Shown one piece after another: positions 28,101 to 34,640 of a DNA stretch of 64,000 nt. The stretch's first letter is position 1; each line of letters opens with the position of its first letter. Source of the stretch: Lineus longissimus (Eukaryota > Nemertea > Pilidiophora > Heteronemertea > Lineidae); NCBI RefSeq assembly GCF_910592395.1, contig NC_088310.1, forward strand, positions 12,965,501 through 13,029,500, given 5' to 3'. The notes beneath the pieces were generated by a model. The model was not told the DNA's origin and ran no database searches. It saw only the letters and a program-made list of their open reading frames with translations. A program made the translations under genes and the position numbers.

Positions 28101-31100
28101 TTGTCGGGGAGAAATTTACCAAATTTTAGAAATTTGGCGTCTTCATTGCAGTGCAGGTCAGCCGGCTCGACTTCTGCTAGGCGAGTTCTTTCCAATATTC
28201 AAATGTGACGTTGCCTCGATTATATTCCATCATCACCTAATAATGATCTGTGTCTTTTAAACACATACTCTCCCAACTTCTTTCCAGAATTAAGTATCAG
28301 CACCGACGAAGACCTGAGTAATTTTCTTGGCACACCACTAGATGTGTTCCTCAAGACGGATCCTATGGCCATATTGAGAGCGTACGTGGACAAGAAAAAT
28401 CTCAGGCTCATTGACTTCTTTAATACAGTCGACAAGGATAAGAATTATAAGATTTCCGCAGAAGAATTCAAGAAAGGTGTTCAGGTATTTGTAATGGACA
28501 TGCTTAGTCTACCCTCTCACATCAGTCCCATTGAATTCAACCACTGTAATCAGAACACATCCAATTTATAAGGACAGAATTCGTCATTCTCGAGGGTGTA
28601 GAGTATCAACTGTAATGCATTGTCGATCTCATCAAGAACTTATGAAGACTAAGAACTTGGAACTTCAGAAATTAAATAGATTCAAGTTTTATTCAAAAGG
28701 GTGGGTAAAAGATTTCTGAACACAGATACTAAATGTTATCGATTCGTTGTAAACATATAGATGGATATCCGCTGCGGCTAATTTGTTAACATCATACGCG
28801 CGCACTCTCGTATCTCTTCAACATTGCTTTCATGAAGAAAAATTACGACAAACCGTCGTCCTGTTGAGATTTCTCTTGATAACATTATGATGCTCAACCG
28901 ATGATGTACGGCTGTTATTATGACAAAATCGTATCCAAGTTATATTCTAAAATATGCAAGTCACGAGATAGGCGAGAAAAACTCCTTGTATCCAAGTGTA
29001 ATCAACAACGTTCGTGAACCCTGACAGTGTTACGTCACGCCATCCCCTCTGTTGAGATACGAGTATACGCGTGCAGCCAACGGTAATGACGCAAGAATGA
29101 CGTCATTTTGTAAACAATGATATCCATGTTTTACAAAGACAAACAAAATGATACCATATTTAGCTCTGAACTCTTACAGATATAGGAGATACAGAGCATT
29201 TTGTCGAGACAAAATTGATTATTTAATTTCCCGTGCTATGGCGTGATAATAATCAGAACAAATACAAAATAAAGCAACAACCAGACAATAGCAGTGATAG
29301 CAATTGAATAAAAGACGAATTATCTTGCAAAAGCACCCTATTGTCAAAATTTGGAACCTATGGCTATAAGGGCCGTTTAGACGACAGGCGAAAAGACCGC
29401 ATTCGGATCGAATCTGGATGAATCCGGATTAAAACCACTCAAGGCGATGGTACCTTTTTAGTCCGGATGCAACCACATTAGGGCCGTTTAGACGACGCGA
29501 AAAAATCCGGATGCGTCCCGAATCCGGATTAATTTTTCGTCGTGTAAACGCAAAAAGATCCGGATCAATGTGGTTGCATCCGGACTAAAAAGGTACCATC
29601 GCCTTGGGTGGTTTTAATCCGGATTCATCCAGATTCGATCCGAATGCGGTCTTTTCGCCTGTCGTCTAAACGGCCCTATTGATCCGGATCTTTTTGCGTT
29701 TACACGACGAAAAATTAATCCGGATTCGGGACGCATCCGGATTTTTTCGCGTCGTCTAAACGGCCCTATGGATTCATGCACTTGATTGGGAACAACGTTT
29801 ACATGACGTAGTGTTGGCCGTCGTCACGTCACCATGCATTTTACATTACTGTAACGTGACGAGAAGCGACGTTTTCGTAAACGTTGGTCCCAATCAAGTG
29901 CATGGATCTATAGTGAAGATGTTGTAGTATTAGAGCCGTTTGACGTCAGAAAAAAAGCCACATGCAAAATGATCCGGATCAATGTGGTTCCATCCGGATT
30001 AAAAAAAAATAGATCGAGTGCGTCCAGATGAGACCGGATTGCGCTGATTGTCTTAAGCTTGCAGCACACTGGACGCCAACTCCGGCGGCAAGGCGCGTTT
30101 TTTGCCGCAAGAGTCCTGAACGCCTGAAAAATCCGTAGTGTGCTACGGACGGCGTCAGGCAAACGCCACTTGCCGCCACTTGACGCCACTTGCCGCCAGA
30201 TATCTAGCATGTTTGATTTTTGACGCCTGTAGCGGCGTCTGAACGCCAGTGAACGCAAGAAGGATCCAGGTGTGCTACGGATCGCCGCCAGAATTGGCGT
30301 CAACCAGCGTCAACGGCGAGGCTTTGGCCAATCAGCTTGCGTCTTGACGTCACATGATATCAAAATGGCAGCCCCAACGATTCTTGGAAGTGGGAGACAA
30401 GACCACTAATGAATATTCATAGGTTGGAGGGTCGAGGCCTATCAAGTAGACGAGTGCATGTTTTTTACTCTCAAGTACATATTTGGAGAGGTATTGAAAA
30501 AATATTTGCTGTGGCAAGTCTACAGATATAAATAAATTGTTTGGTAAAAAAAATAATTTTGATTTTTGACAACCTGGCCATAAGGGGGGGGGGTGGTTCA
30601 AATTTGGAGTGAAAATGGCCGAAATGGGTAAAAATGTCCACTTGTGTCAAACTTGTCAATTTAAAAAAAAATTTCCGTGGTCAATCACCAATTTAAATCG
30701 CACCAGTTACTCGCAAGACTAACCCGTATATCATATCCGAATTTCAGTTTCACAGCGCCACGCATTCTTTGATGGCGGGCATTTGAAATAACTGGAAATG
30801 GCTTGGAAAATCAATTGTGGTCTTGTCTCGTGGCGGAAAAGACGCTACTGGACGCCAATTCTGAGTAGGTGTGCTATGAGCGCGATCCACTGCCGCCAAC
30901 TCTGGCGTCGAGCGGCGTTCAGTCGCGTTCAGTCTGACGCGCCTTGCCGCCGAAGTTGGCGTCCAGTGTGCTGCAAGCTTAAAGGCGCGCAATTTTTGAG
31001 ACCTGAATGTGGTTCGATCGGATCACATCCGGATCCGATCCGAAGGTGTTTTTTTTCGCCTGCCGTCTTAATAGCCCTATCGGTTCCAAATTCTTAGTCT

Positions 31101-34100
31101 TTATTCATTCTTGATCTCATTTATCGCCCACATACAGTCATAAAACCATGCCGAAGAAAATATATGTTATTTAACGTTCGTCACAACATTTAATTTCGAC
31201 ATTGCCGCCTCTACAGGGTATCCCAATAAACAAAAGTAATAATCTTATAGCTGAGAAGAGCACATTATTTGTTTTCAATTGTTAAGGATATATCGCATAC
31301 AATTTGACCCCCATGCAGGCTTAAGTTGTTTAAATTAAAAGTCATGCATAGACTCGAATTTTATGATTATATCGATCTGGAGGTGAAATCTGACAGTGAA
31401 TTTCTCACACTCTGATGCAATTTATAGGTTGTTTTGTAACCGTTGGTACGTCTCATTCACAACAATATTCCAGTACGGATAAAGACTGCATTACATTTAT
31501 CATGAGTATGGTTCTGAACGATTATTTCATTATATGTAGATACCACTTGTGCATCTAAAACTACTTGTTTTTAGATGGCAAACATAGGCCTGACGGATGA
31601 CCAGATTGATAGGTTAGTGCGGAGGCTAGACAGTGTGGAGACAGACGGCATGATTGACTACAGGTGAGCACAACCGCAAGACTTAAGGGTTATTTTCTTT
31701 ATTTGTGCGTGGTTTTTATGTTGTCCAGTGTGTTTTCAATACAAGATTTTAATCATTGACTGTCCTCTCGATCGATGGCGAATCGGGTTCAGTTACCATA
31801 TGAAAACCGATAATGACAGTACCATCATCTGCATACACGTCTAGCGGTCAGCTGAACGATCAGATATACGCGCTTCTAATCTGTGAGGTTTTGAATATGT
31901 TAGGCTCTATAGAACCGGCACCATGAATTCAATAGCTAAGGACACTTTTACGGGGAGGGAAGGGGGGGGGGGCACTCCAAACTACTTCTCCGGTCCGTAT
32001 GAATGTGTCTTCCTTAAACGATTCCGAGTCGGATTCTAACGAATTAACCGCAGTTCCCAAGGATTTCTATGCTTTCGAGTTTTCCATTTGAAATGTTCTT
32101 TCGGTAATACTAACAGCATGCAAGACGACATTTACTCTATGTTCACCAATCTGAAGTCGGTCTGGACGTTCGACCTTGGAGAGGGGAGGGGGGGCATTTT
32201 TATGAATCAGTTCCACATACCATGTGTATAGTACACAGATTACCCTGAAATAAACAAATCACAAGAACCTTCCAACGGAAAGTATAGACGATTCTTTTGC
32301 CTGATCTTCCAATTTCTTATACTACATAAAATTACAAAGAGTTTCGTTTTAGTGCACCTTATGGATTGTTATGCAGAACTGAAAATCTAGTTCTTTCTGA
32401 AATGTGCGTGCAATAGTTACACAAATTATCATTCTCAGCTAATTGTAAGGCAATTGTTTTCCAATGTTTATATCCACAGCTTGCTGGCGTAACAAAGGCC
32501 AAAACAGGAGAGAAGGAGAGAGCTTCTGAATGCTTAATGCCAGTTCAACGCTTTGCTTGCTTTTGAATATTGAAAATATGCAGCTGATGAAACCCAACGA
32601 GCAAATCAATTCGGACACTATAAATTACATCACTAACTAAAACATATGTTTTAAATGATATGCATCATTCAAGGCTTTTCAACAGTTTAAACAGTGAACT
32701 AACAGATAATGTCGCATTTTGGTGATAACGTATATTTGATTACAATCAGGTATATTTTATCATCAAACCTGCATATTATATACATGTATGCATACGATCT
32801 CAGTCAAACGTTAGCGAACACCTGAAATTTCCGGATGTCTTCTACAGTGTTCTTCATTAAAGTACACTTTTTCGTATATCATTCTTACTGTTGTGTTTTT
32901 TCATGATTGATCTGAGGTGATTGCTGCAGCAATCAAAAATTAAAAAGCTTATTCTTCTGTGAATTTCTGAAAAAAAACAGTATTTTTCAAAATCGTCGTT
33001 TTGCATGACGCCGTCCTCTTTCGAATGTAATAGTCATATGATAACATTGCTTTCCCGTTTAAATGGTCAAAATATAATTTACGGTAGAGAAGTAAAAAAA
33101 ACTACTTTGGAAAAAATGTTCTTTGCGAACCTCTGCGAATTCCCCGTTTTACTCTTTGTGATCAAGTCATAAAGGTAAGGTTGCAGGGGCGTAAAGTTAA
33201 TTCACTGGCAGCTATGCCCAATCGGTTTTGATGAGCGATAGGGACATTCAGTCATTGACGAAGGGCATTTCGACAAATTTTAATTGAAAGGCAATAAAGG
33301 TCGCATCAGAAATGCGAATGATGTTTTCCTCTGAAGTCTTTTTTATACAATGTTTTTTTCTACAAAGAGATAATGGGACCGTTTTGATCGGAAAACATGA
33401 ATTTATGAAAGCATTTTTTTTTCGAAATGCAGCAACCACCTAAATCATTGTAAAACGCATGTTAGAAATCACAACCTAATCAACGAAATGATAAATACTT
33501 TGAGAAATTTCGATATTTCAATTTTTTTTATTTACCCTTGACCGAAAGAAAGTGCACATCACCCGCTTGCAATAATCATAAAACTAATTGTTTGTTTTTG
33601 TGTCTTTCTCCCTCACCATTCTTACAACTCTTCATTTACTGCTGTTTTTTGTTTTGTTTTTTTGCTCTTTTAAATGATGAATAGAGAGTTAGCGACTGGC
33701 AATAAAGAATATCAAATAAAGAGGCGTGACCTGGAGAAATTAGCGTTTGAAAGTACGTCTGGGTGAAGAGAATATCCTTAACTCGTGTGAAAAAGACGGC
33801 AGCCTTGCGATTTTCGACTAAAACTTAGTTTGATTAGTTTCTTGCTAAAAGCACTTCCAGTTATATTTTCAACTAACATGTCTATTGACCAAAACAAACT
33901 CTCATCATCAAACGGTTGACCTTTTTGATGAAAGGGCTGACGCGAGATTAAAAGATAATAGAATGTAAATCTCTAAGCTAAAACGGGCAAAGAAATGGTA
34001 ATTTGATTTACAAAAACATATTCATCTATATTTCTCCGAGAACTCACTGGTTAGTCGACTGTGAATTCCGTTATATTTGATATCGTCCTTCACGCTGGTA

Positions 34101-34584
34101 AAATACATATTGACCTCATTAATTTAATCAGTTGCTAGCAATTGGATTTAGTTTGACAGTTGCTTTTATCTAATGCTTTCTTTCTGTTTTTTTCCTGTTT
34201 CCATCTGACTTTTTCTCTGTGCTTCTTGTCTATGCGCACCTTTGTCTGCCTGCTTGCTTGCTTCTTGCATCTCTTTCCTCTCGTGCTCTCGCCTCCTTCA
34301 ACACCTGTCACAGGGAACTCTGCGAAGGCAACGTCGCCTACATCAAGGAAAGGAGGAGGGTTACCAAGCTCACTCAAGACCTGCTGAAGAAAAAGGTTGA
34401 AGAACGACCAGATGATAAACTATTAATGGGACTAAGAACAGACGGAAGCAGGTCGCCATTTATTACTCCTCTGGGAAGTCCAAAGAGCGGTCGGAGTCCT
34501 CGAGCGTCACCCACACTGGATGTAGGTGCAGGTGGGCCATTGGGTTCATTATCCAATATGCTGGATGTACCGGAAATCCGGTAG
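1180..34584 (+). CDS. LRRC74A: LRRC74-like leucine-rich repeat / EF-hand protein, whole gene (14 coding exons)
   Basis: Joining 14 exons (1180-1358, 1833-1936, 6626-6798, 10495-10602, 11829-11922, 14103-14152, 15308-15389, 15590-15675, 18775-18969, 19299-19391, 22607-22724, 28288-28484, 31575-31663, 34314-34584) gives 1839 nt, 612 residues, with every splice phase consistent. The protein has an acidic N-terminus (to about residue 95), a conserved lead-in (VGVVPASYFIRHM-like), about ten ribonuclease-inhibitor-type LRRs of ~28 residues (about 125-415), a canonical EF-hand loop (476-487, D-x-D-x-N...E), a second, weaker EF-hand loop (513-524, position 1 is Ser) and a Ser/Pro-rich tail. LRR order, the GWDTDLD motif and terminal EF-hands match my recollection of vertebrate LRRC74A/B, whose molecular role is poorly known. 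It is longer than the human proteins. A cytoplasmic, possibly calcium-responsive scaffold is inference only. Confidence 0.9.
1522..1669. mobile_element. 148-bp palindromic MITE, copy 1 (intron 1)
   Basis: The terminal inverted repeats of about 38 bp begin CTATAGATCCATGCACTTG, with the inner part reading ...GGGACCAACGTTTAC. A full copy of identical length in the other orientation lies at 29766-29913 and a half copy at 2775-2849. Too short to code; mobilised in trans. Target duplication not clear. Confidence 0.8.
1833..1936 (+). CDS. LRRC74A: LRRC74-like coding exon 2 (acidic)
   Basis: The acceptor is TTTCAATGCAG|C and the donor G|gtcagt. The exon completes the split codon from exon 1 and encodes a strongly acidic run (SEEEATDD, then GWDTDLDEDD). 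The W-D-T-D-L motif is the part of the N-terminus that I recognise in LRRC74 proteins. Confidence 0.85.
2286..2331. repeat. Two-unit tandem repeat, ~24 bp
   Basis: Two near-identical units containing AACTATAAGAAATACCCTTA lie next to each other in intron 2. Confidence 0.6.
2775..2849. mobile_element. Half copy of the 148-bp MITE
   Basis: Starts CTATAGATCCATGCACTTG and follows the 29766-29913 copy for about 75 bp, then stops at a changed sequence (CATGCATGCGG). Confidence 0.75.
2905..3070. repeat. Right arm of the inverted pair around exons 1-2
   Basis: About 90% identical to the reverse complement of bases 1-160. It lies inside the interrupted element of intron 2. Confidence 0.75.
4154..4191. 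repeat. (GT)n followed by a 24-base G run
   Basis: About seven GT units run directly into 24 consecutive G residues (4168-4191). Such G runs recur elsewhere in the window. Confidence 0.9.
4262..5742 (-). pseudogene. 5'-truncated LINE reverse-transcriptase C-terminus, split by an insertion
   Basis: On the minus strand, 5600-5280 reads typical CR1/L2-like C-terminal motifs (LQKVQNAAAR, IFAFKAIYRLVPSYISELI, GDRAFSLAAPQLWNALPER). The frame resumes at 4410 (LNSFRVLLKTHLFREAFG, stop) and ends with a GCGCTATATAAGCATCATTTA-like 3' tail. Bases 4419-5279 are inserted between the halves, flanked by the 9-bp repeat CAGTCGTTC (4410-4418 and 5280-5288). Non-functional. Confidence 0.75.
4420..6024. repeat. 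Near-identical direct (283 bp) and inverted (~195 bp) repeats of a complex insertion
   Basis: 4420-4702 and 5742-6024 are direct copies differing at only a few positions. 5077-5270 and 5524-5724 are inverted copies with about one difference. The insertion inside the LINE is thus made largely of sequence copied from the LINE and its right flank. 4703-5076 has no match that I can see. Confidence 0.8.
6025..6625. other. Intron 2, end: no recognisable feature
   Basis: Unique-looking intron sequence leading to the exon 3 acceptor. Short open frames here have no recognisable protein features. Confidence 0.5.
6626..6798 (+). CDS. LRRC74A: LRRC74-like coding exon 3
   Basis: The acceptor is TTTTTCAG and the donor TGT|gtaagt. 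It encodes the conserved lead-in to the LRR array (TGKNIYLETC, then VVPASYFIRHM) and the first half-repeat (HHGLGAHGAKAIAVPL). The preceding intron of about 4.7 kb is full of repeats. Confidence 0.93.
6799..9396. other. Intron 3, first part: no recognisable gene
   Basis: No exon-like or transposon-like pattern was recognised. A minus-strand open frame at 8374-8679 (101 residues, hydrophobic) has no recognisable domain and no repeat ends. Adjacent near-palindromic bases (TGTCTGTTGACTG... / ...CAGTCAACAGACA) occur at about 7392-7458. Confidence 0.5.
9397..9950 (-). mobile_element. Harbinger-like 5' fragment (transposase N-terminus)
   Basis: Read on the minus strand, a terminal-repeat-like end (CCGGTTGCTCAATCGGCGTTA, near 9945) is followed by sequence encoding a Harbinger transposase N-terminal motif (YRFDADEILFICELLREDIE, about 9690-9610) and a Pro/Glu-rich open stretch (to 9397). 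A stop interrupts the frame and no DDE domain follows, so this is a truncated relic in intron 3. Confidence 0.5.
10495..10602 (+). CDS. LRRC74A: LRRC74-like coding exon 4 (LRR)
   Basis: The acceptor is CCTTTGCAG and the donor TTG|gtaggt. It is exactly 36 codons, phase 0 at both ends, and carries one full LRR (LSLDLEDNSLEAEGAHCIAD) plus the start of the next. Confidence 0.95.
10731..11002 (-). mobile_element. tRNA-derived SINE, copy A
   Basis: On the minus strand the head reads GCCCCCTTGGCTCAGACGGT (A-box region) with a perfect B-box GGTTCGAGTCC (rc of 10939-10951), followed by a ~200-bp body shared with copy B. The tRNA-like part lacks a clear paired acceptor stem and is fused to the body, so it is a SINE head and not a tRNA gene. 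Confidence 0.8.
11296..11571 (+). mobile_element. tRNA-derived SINE, copy B
   Basis: Plus-strand copy with B-box GTTCGAGTCC at 11351-11360 and the same body (…GCTGGTTTGT…, CATCGAAGCATTGGAGGTCT, ATTTCTTACTATTG). Oriented head-to-head with copy A, 290 bp apart. The tRNA head is different from that of copy A while the body is shared. Confidence 0.8.
11829..11922 (+). CDS. LRRC74A: LRRC74-like coding exon 5 (LRR)
   Basis: The acceptor is TTTTTCTTCAG and the donor TCTT|gtaagt. It encodes NVSRNYIASDGARAICDML and the start of the next repeat (LAKLNMS), and ends one base into a codon. Confidence 0.94.
12329..12818 (-). pseudogene. LINE 3' end: reverse-transcriptase C-terminus with (ATT)n tail
   Basis: The minus-strand frame 12818-12483 ends with RCLGNLAPSLWNSLPAWMRD and SAFKKHLKTHLFIEHF, the usual last motifs of CR1/L2-type ORF2. 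The 3' tail is a (AAT/ATT)n microsatellite at about 12329-12358. 5'-truncated, in intron 5. Confidence 0.8.
12819..14102. other. Intron 5, end: possible 417-bp MITE at 13569-13985
   Basis: TTGGCAAGCCCGGCTT (13569-13584) and its exact reverse complement (13970-13985) bound about 417 bp with no open frame. A short (ATC)n occurs at 13384-13400. Nothing else recognised. Confidence 0.4.
14103..14152 (+). CDS. LRRC74A: LRRC74-like coding exon 6 (LRR micro-exon)
   Basis: A 50-nt exon between TCTATTTTAG and CTG|gtaagt. It completes a Trp codon and encodes NGLKDKDAEFLSTFIL, a good LRR continuation. Both flanking phases agree. Confidence 0.92.
14600..14755. repeat. Dispersed repeat shared with 48185-48325
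   Basis: The reverse complement of this stretch (AACATGCAAGCTACAAATGA, then ACCATAGAAA…GTGTAGGAGATAGAGG) lies immediately after the BEL/Pao integrase fragment at 48 kb, so it may be retroelement-derived. Confidence 0.65.
15308..15389 (+). CDS. LRRC74A: LRRC74-like coding exon 7 (LRR)
   Basis: The acceptor is ATTTTAG and the donor ATAG|gtaagt. It encodes VKELNLSHNEFSDVGGDLL, an LRR with the L-x-L-S-x-N core. Confidence 0.95.
15590..15675 (+). CDS. LRRC74A: LRRC74-like coding exon 8 (LRR)
   Basis: The acceptor is TTATTCCAG and the donor AAG|gtatga. It encodes LDKLDLSWNHLRRSGGVAVV; the LSWNHxRR segment is typical of LRRC74 proteins. Confidence 0.95.
15676..16498. other. Intron 8, start: no recognisable feature
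   Basis: A minus-strand open frame of 102 codons at 16059-16367 has no motif that I recognise. No repeat ends were seen. Confidence 0.45.
16499..17857. mobile_element. Foldback-type transposon with tandem-repeat arms and 9-bp target duplication
   Basis: A left array (16513-16762) of ~15-17-bp units such as GGACATTTGCCCCCC and CCTAGGACTTCTGCCCCCC is matched by a reverse-complement array (17580-17838). The outermost bases are related inverted repeats (GATTCTAGGGCA... / rc GGTATCAGGACA...). ATGTGGGCG flanks the element exactly at 16499-16507 and 17849-17857. The 820-bp middle has no long open frame. Long inverted arms made of subrepeats plus a 9-bp duplication are hallmarks of Foldback/MULE-type elements. 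Confidence 0.8.
18042..18162. repeat. Hairpin-forming inverted repeat
   Basis: Arms of about 36 bp (GGGTGATATGAATAAAGACT... and its reverse complement) are separated by about 48 bp and nearly perfect. Probably a small MITE in intron 8. Confidence 0.75.
18775..18969 (+). CDS. LRRC74A: LRRC74-like coding exon 9 (two LRRs)
   Basis: 65 codons, phase 0 at both ends, donor AAG|gtagga. It holds two complete LRRs (NLAFNGLGTEGAAAVADLL and LDLDISNNRITAEGALLVSR). A second AG 15 nt upstream (exon start 18760) is also in frame and would add five residues (FNCFQ). The downstream site was chosen because it restores regular LRR spacing. Confidence 0.93.
19299..19391 (+). CDS. LRRC74A: LRRC74-like coding exon 10 (LRR)
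   Basis: The acceptor is TTCGTTTCAG and the donor TCG|gtaagg. 31 codons encode MGSNPICTTGALFILKAI and then LTNLDLS. Confidence 0.94.
19392..20963. other. Intron 10, first part: no recognisable feature
   Basis: No exon or repeat end was recognised. A minus-strand open frame (20175-20438, 87 codons) contains CAHGGNDATTNI-like text but is too short and isolated to name. Confidence 0.45.
20964..21820. mobile_element. Palindromic MITE-like element rich in GTTTTAG/CTAAAAC
   Basis: The left end GGGCGATTTCAAAGT and right end ACTTTGAAATCACCC are inverted repeats, and the body repeats AAAACTAACACC/GGTGTTAGTTTT many times on both strands. 857 bp, no convincing open frame, no clear target duplication. 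Intron 10. Confidence 0.65.
22607..22724 (+). CDS. LRRC74A: LRRC74-like coding exon 11 (end of LRR array)
   Basis: The acceptor is TTTGTTTCAG. Two donors are possible: gtaaaa after 22705 (phase 0) and gtaagt after 22724 (phase 1). Only the second keeps frame with exon 12 and is the stronger consensus, so it was used. It encodes FIEMKKEIQSSRVIQILHGK, the linker after the repeats. Confidence 0.87.
23127..23716. mobile_element. 572-bp near-perfect palindrome with 9-bp target duplication
   Basis: Arms of about 270 bp (starting GCTKAAAGGGTGGATGTCGT) are close to perfect reverse complements around a short centre near 23,420. ATAAGTTCC flanks it exactly at 23127-23135 and 23708-23716. A 9-bp duplication with long arms points to a MULE/Foldback-type non-autonomous element. 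Its mirrored open frames are palindrome artefacts. Intron 11. Confidence 0.8.
24513..25426. mobile_element. Tc1/mariner-like element, 910 bp, TA target duplication
   Basis: Ends CAGGGTGAGTCAATAAAAAG and the reverse complement CTTTTTATTGACTCACCCTG (24515 and 25424) are flanked by TA on both sides. No intact transposase is visible, so it is non-autonomous or decayed. The 24574-24661 part holds an internal hairpin of ATTCATCCAGGATAATTGTT copies. Confidence 0.75.
25427..26329. other. Intron 11, middle: no recognisable feature
   Basis: No domain or repeat end was recognised. A small mirrored segment (GCATCGGGGCGCTTTTGCAG / CTGCAAAAGCGATGT) occurs at 25654-25728. The stretch just before 26330 may belong to the following LINE. 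Confidence 0.4.
26330..27176 (+). pseudogene. CR1/L2-type LINE reverse-transcriptase remnant
   Basis: Successive frames read LGPILF, HGYSDDNQLYLSF (the Y-x-D-D catalytic box), WLITNQLLIN, FRRLYNIRQIRKF, HLHWLPVKYRIIFK, NRAFCSAAPKLCNNLP and a final LKRHLFRRCF before a stop at 27101. Frameshifts, an in-frame stop near 26722 and an internal deletion before HLHWLPV make it non-functional. The 3' end carries GCGCTATATAAATCC and an ATT-rich tail. Intron 11. Confidence 0.85.
27177..28287. other. Intron 11, end: no recognisable feature
   Basis: No exon-like, repeat or RNA pattern was recognised. Confidence 0.5.
28288..28484 (+). CDS. LRRC74A: LRRC74-like coding exon 12 (first EF-hand)
   Basis: The acceptor is CTTTCCAG and the donor CAG|gtattt. 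It encodes DPMAILRAYVDKKNLRLIDF followed by a canonical EF-hand loop DKDKNYKISAEE, with acidic or oxygen-bearing residues at positions 1, 3, 5, 9 and 12. Calcium binding is expected here. Confidence 0.95.
28485..29368. other. Intron 12, start: no recognisable feature
   Basis: No gene or repeat end was recognised before the nested transposon cluster. Confidence 0.5.
29369..29767. mobile_element. 198-bp MITE with a second inverted copy inserted in it
   Basis: Outer copy: 29369-29479 plus 29681-29767, 198 bp in total. Inner copy: 29480-29677, also 198 bp, opposite orientation. Both begin and end AGGGCCGTTTAGACGAC. The inner copy is flanked by ATT on both sides (29477-29479 and 29678-29680), and removing it with one ATT restores the sequence seen uninterrupted in the other copy. 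The result is an A-B-A'-B' order of inverted blocks. Confidence 0.88.
29766..29913. mobile_element. 148-bp palindromic MITE, copy 2
   Basis: Same length and sequence family as 1522-1669 but inverted. It abuts the end of the AGGGCCG element, sharing its last bases. Confidence 0.82.
29932..31078. mobile_element. Decayed AGGGCCG-family element hosting a TTAA-flanked insertion
   Basis: AGAGCCGTTTGACGTC at 29932 and CTGCCGTCTTAATAGCCCT ending 31078 are degenerate versions of the AGGGCCGTTTAGACGAC ends, with GATCCGGATCAATGTGGTT inside, as in the intact copies. The 922-bp element at 30057-30978 sits within it. Confidence 0.65.
30053..30982. mobile_element. 922-bp GC-rich inverted-repeat element flanked by TTAA
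   Basis: Left GCTTGCAGCACACTGGACGC and right GCGTCCAGTGTGCTGCAAGC are perfect 20-base inverted repeats, flanked by TTAA at 30053-30056 and 30979-30982. Subterminal GACGCCA/TGGCGTC blocks repeat many times, as in hAT- or piggyBac-like MITEs. TTAA suggests piggyBac-like mobilisation, but class is not certain. Related to the element at 2590-3977. Confidence 0.75.
31575..31663 (+). CDS. LRRC74A: LRRC74-like coding exon 13 (second EF-hand)
   Basis: The acceptor is TTTTTAG and the donor TACAG|gtgagc, ending two bases into an Arg codon. It encodes GLTDDQIDRLVRRLDSVETD and the rest of an EF-hand loop (SVETDGMIDYRE). Loop position 1 is Ser instead of Asp, so calcium affinity may be reduced. The final R-E is supplied by whichever exon follows. 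Confidence 0.93.
31664..33684. other. Intron 13, before the alternative exon: no recognisable repeat or gene
   Basis: AT-rich intron sequence with short G runs at about 31964 and 32188. A T-rich tract just before 33685 supports the alternative acceptor. Confidence 0.5.
33685..33766 (+). CDS. LRRC74A: LRRC74-like alternative 3' terminal exon (short isoform)
   Basis: After a strong T-rich tract and ATAG, this segment continues exon 13 in the right phase and reads RELATGNKEYQIKRRDLEKL to a TGA at 33764-33766. Its start aligns with the standard last exon (REL-x-x-GN...Y...RR), which lies only 550 bp downstream, so the two look like duplicated alternatives. Using it gives a 549-residue protein without the Ser/Pro-rich tail. 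No clear poly(A) signal follows within 200 bp. A weaker donor (gtacgt after 33752) could make it internal, but that joins the next exon out of frame. Confidence 0.6.
34314..34584 (+). CDS. LRRC74A: LRRC74-like coding exon 14 (terminal, long isoform)
   Basis: The acceptor is CCTGTCACAG, preceded by a long C/T tract. It completes the Arg codon and reads RELCEGNVAYIKERRRVTKL, a basic amphipathic stretch, then a Ser/Pro-rich tail (TPLGSPKSGRSPRASP) with several S-P sites, ending in TAG at 34582-34584. Confidence 0.92.
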
Positions 34585-34634
34585 CACGTTGATTTCATGA
34601 TCAACTGGGCAATAATCGAAAAGCCTGAAATTCA

Positions 34635-34640
34635 AATAAA
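34635..34640 (+). other. Poly(A) signal of the LRRC74-like gene
   Basis: AATAAA lies 51 bp after the stop codon and is followed by an A-rich stretch. It is the first canonical signal after the last exon. Confidence 0.7.

Noticed and set aside
33685-33752. Alternative exon used as an internal exon with donor gtacgt
   Set aside because: Joining it to 34314 shifts the frame and gives an early stop. The reading with its own TGA is simpler.
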